A DNA stretch of 64,000 nt. Origin: Brachypterus glaber (lineage: Eukaryota > Arthropoda > Insecta > Coleoptera > Kateretidae). Below are positions 63,700 through 64,000 of this stretch, one piece after another; the first letter of the stretch is position 1; every line of letters starts with the position of its first letter. The stretch is taken from the NCBI GenBank assembly GCA_958510825.1, contig OY294047.1:2542001-2606000 (forward strand), in the 5' to 3' direction. The position numbers and the translations under genes are program-made. Under the pieces are notes generated by a model. It saw only the letters and a list, made by a program, of their open reading frames with translations. It was not told the DNA's origin and did no database searches.

Positions 63700-64000
63700 T
63701 TTTATCCAATACATACAGATAATAAGACAATTACCAGCTTTATTTTAAATAGACAAACTCAATAATAACCCCGCGTGGCTTTTACTTTATTGAGTGGATA
63801 ATTTATTTATTTTACCCACTCAACTGTCACTTGTCAAATTATTTTCTTGTAAATGTCATTAAAATTTTTAATAAAAATATGAATTCCTAAGCTATTTATT
63901 GGATAAAACCTTGTATGGCACTCATGGGTAAACCGATATTGCCCTCTCGAAAATTTTTCATGGGCAATATCTTACTTTACCCACTAGTACCATAAATAAC
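63700..64000 (+). repeat. Repeat family I, copy 3 (cut by the window end)
   Basis: Nearly identical to copies at 39745 and 42546, but the hairpin stem and loop are missing: GAAAATT is followed directly by TTTCATGGGC at about 63951. Confidence 0.85.

Larger units (their letters stand above)
62001..64000 (-). other. ZFR upstream intron (partial)
   Basis: Contains two inverted-repeat elements (62156-62384, 62399-62512), a CpG-containing segment with several TGACGTCA-like sites (to about 62760) and repeat family I copy 3 (63700-64000). 62770-63690 shows no coding exon. Confidence 0.7.

Overview
The window comes from an animal genome, almost certainly an insect. It is AT-rich, and its genes have many exons with GT-AG introns up to 12 kb long. 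The spaces between exons are packed with degenerate DNA transposons, foldback elements and a satellite array. I see no prokaryotic, viral or organellar gene set. The order of insect cannot be fixed by reading alone.

Two real protein-coding genes point at each other, tail to tail. (1) On the + strand, 329-32218: the 3' part (8 exons, about 1,322 codons in frame throughout, 5' end missing) of a WW-PDZ-FERM scaffold protein of the FRMPD family, closest in architecture to vertebrate FRMPD4/Preso. The first visible exon holds the end of a WW domain and half of a PDZ domain. The next four complete the PDZ and build the FERM domain. A 2-kb exon encodes a disordered, proline-rich region, and the last two exons encode a helical C-terminus. 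(2) On the - strand, 62000 down to 45964: the 3' part (9 exons, 437 codons plus stop) of a zinc-finger RNA-binding protein, ZFR (Drosophila Zn72D). It has the post-zinc-finger acidic/aromatic segment, a complete DZF domain and a basic tail. The zinc fingers and 5' end must lie beyond 64000.

All exon junctions were checked for splice consensus and for phase by hand; every junction within each gene is phase-compatible.

The non-coding DNA is the more unusual part. Intron 1 of the FRMPD gene (513-12636) contains a 7.7-kb element with long inverted termini (about 690 bp each) that enclose about 21 tandem copies of a 231-236-bp unit. The right terminus was later split by a PIF/Harbinger-like element (8198-9056, TTA target duplication) that keeps the N-terminus of a transposase. 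The same intron carries a broken non-LTR reverse transcriptase fragment. Other introns and the 13.7-kb intergenic space (32219-45963) hold many short inverted-repeat elements. Several have target-site duplications that can be read directly (TTA/TAA, TA, TTAA, or 8 bp), so a superfamily can be suggested. A tRNA-derived SINE head lies at 17476-17560 (- strand). One orphan candidate first exon (about 42258-42450, - strand) lies between the two genes.

The two genes show no sign of working together: one is a cortical/synaptic scaffold and the other a nuclear RNA-binding protein.
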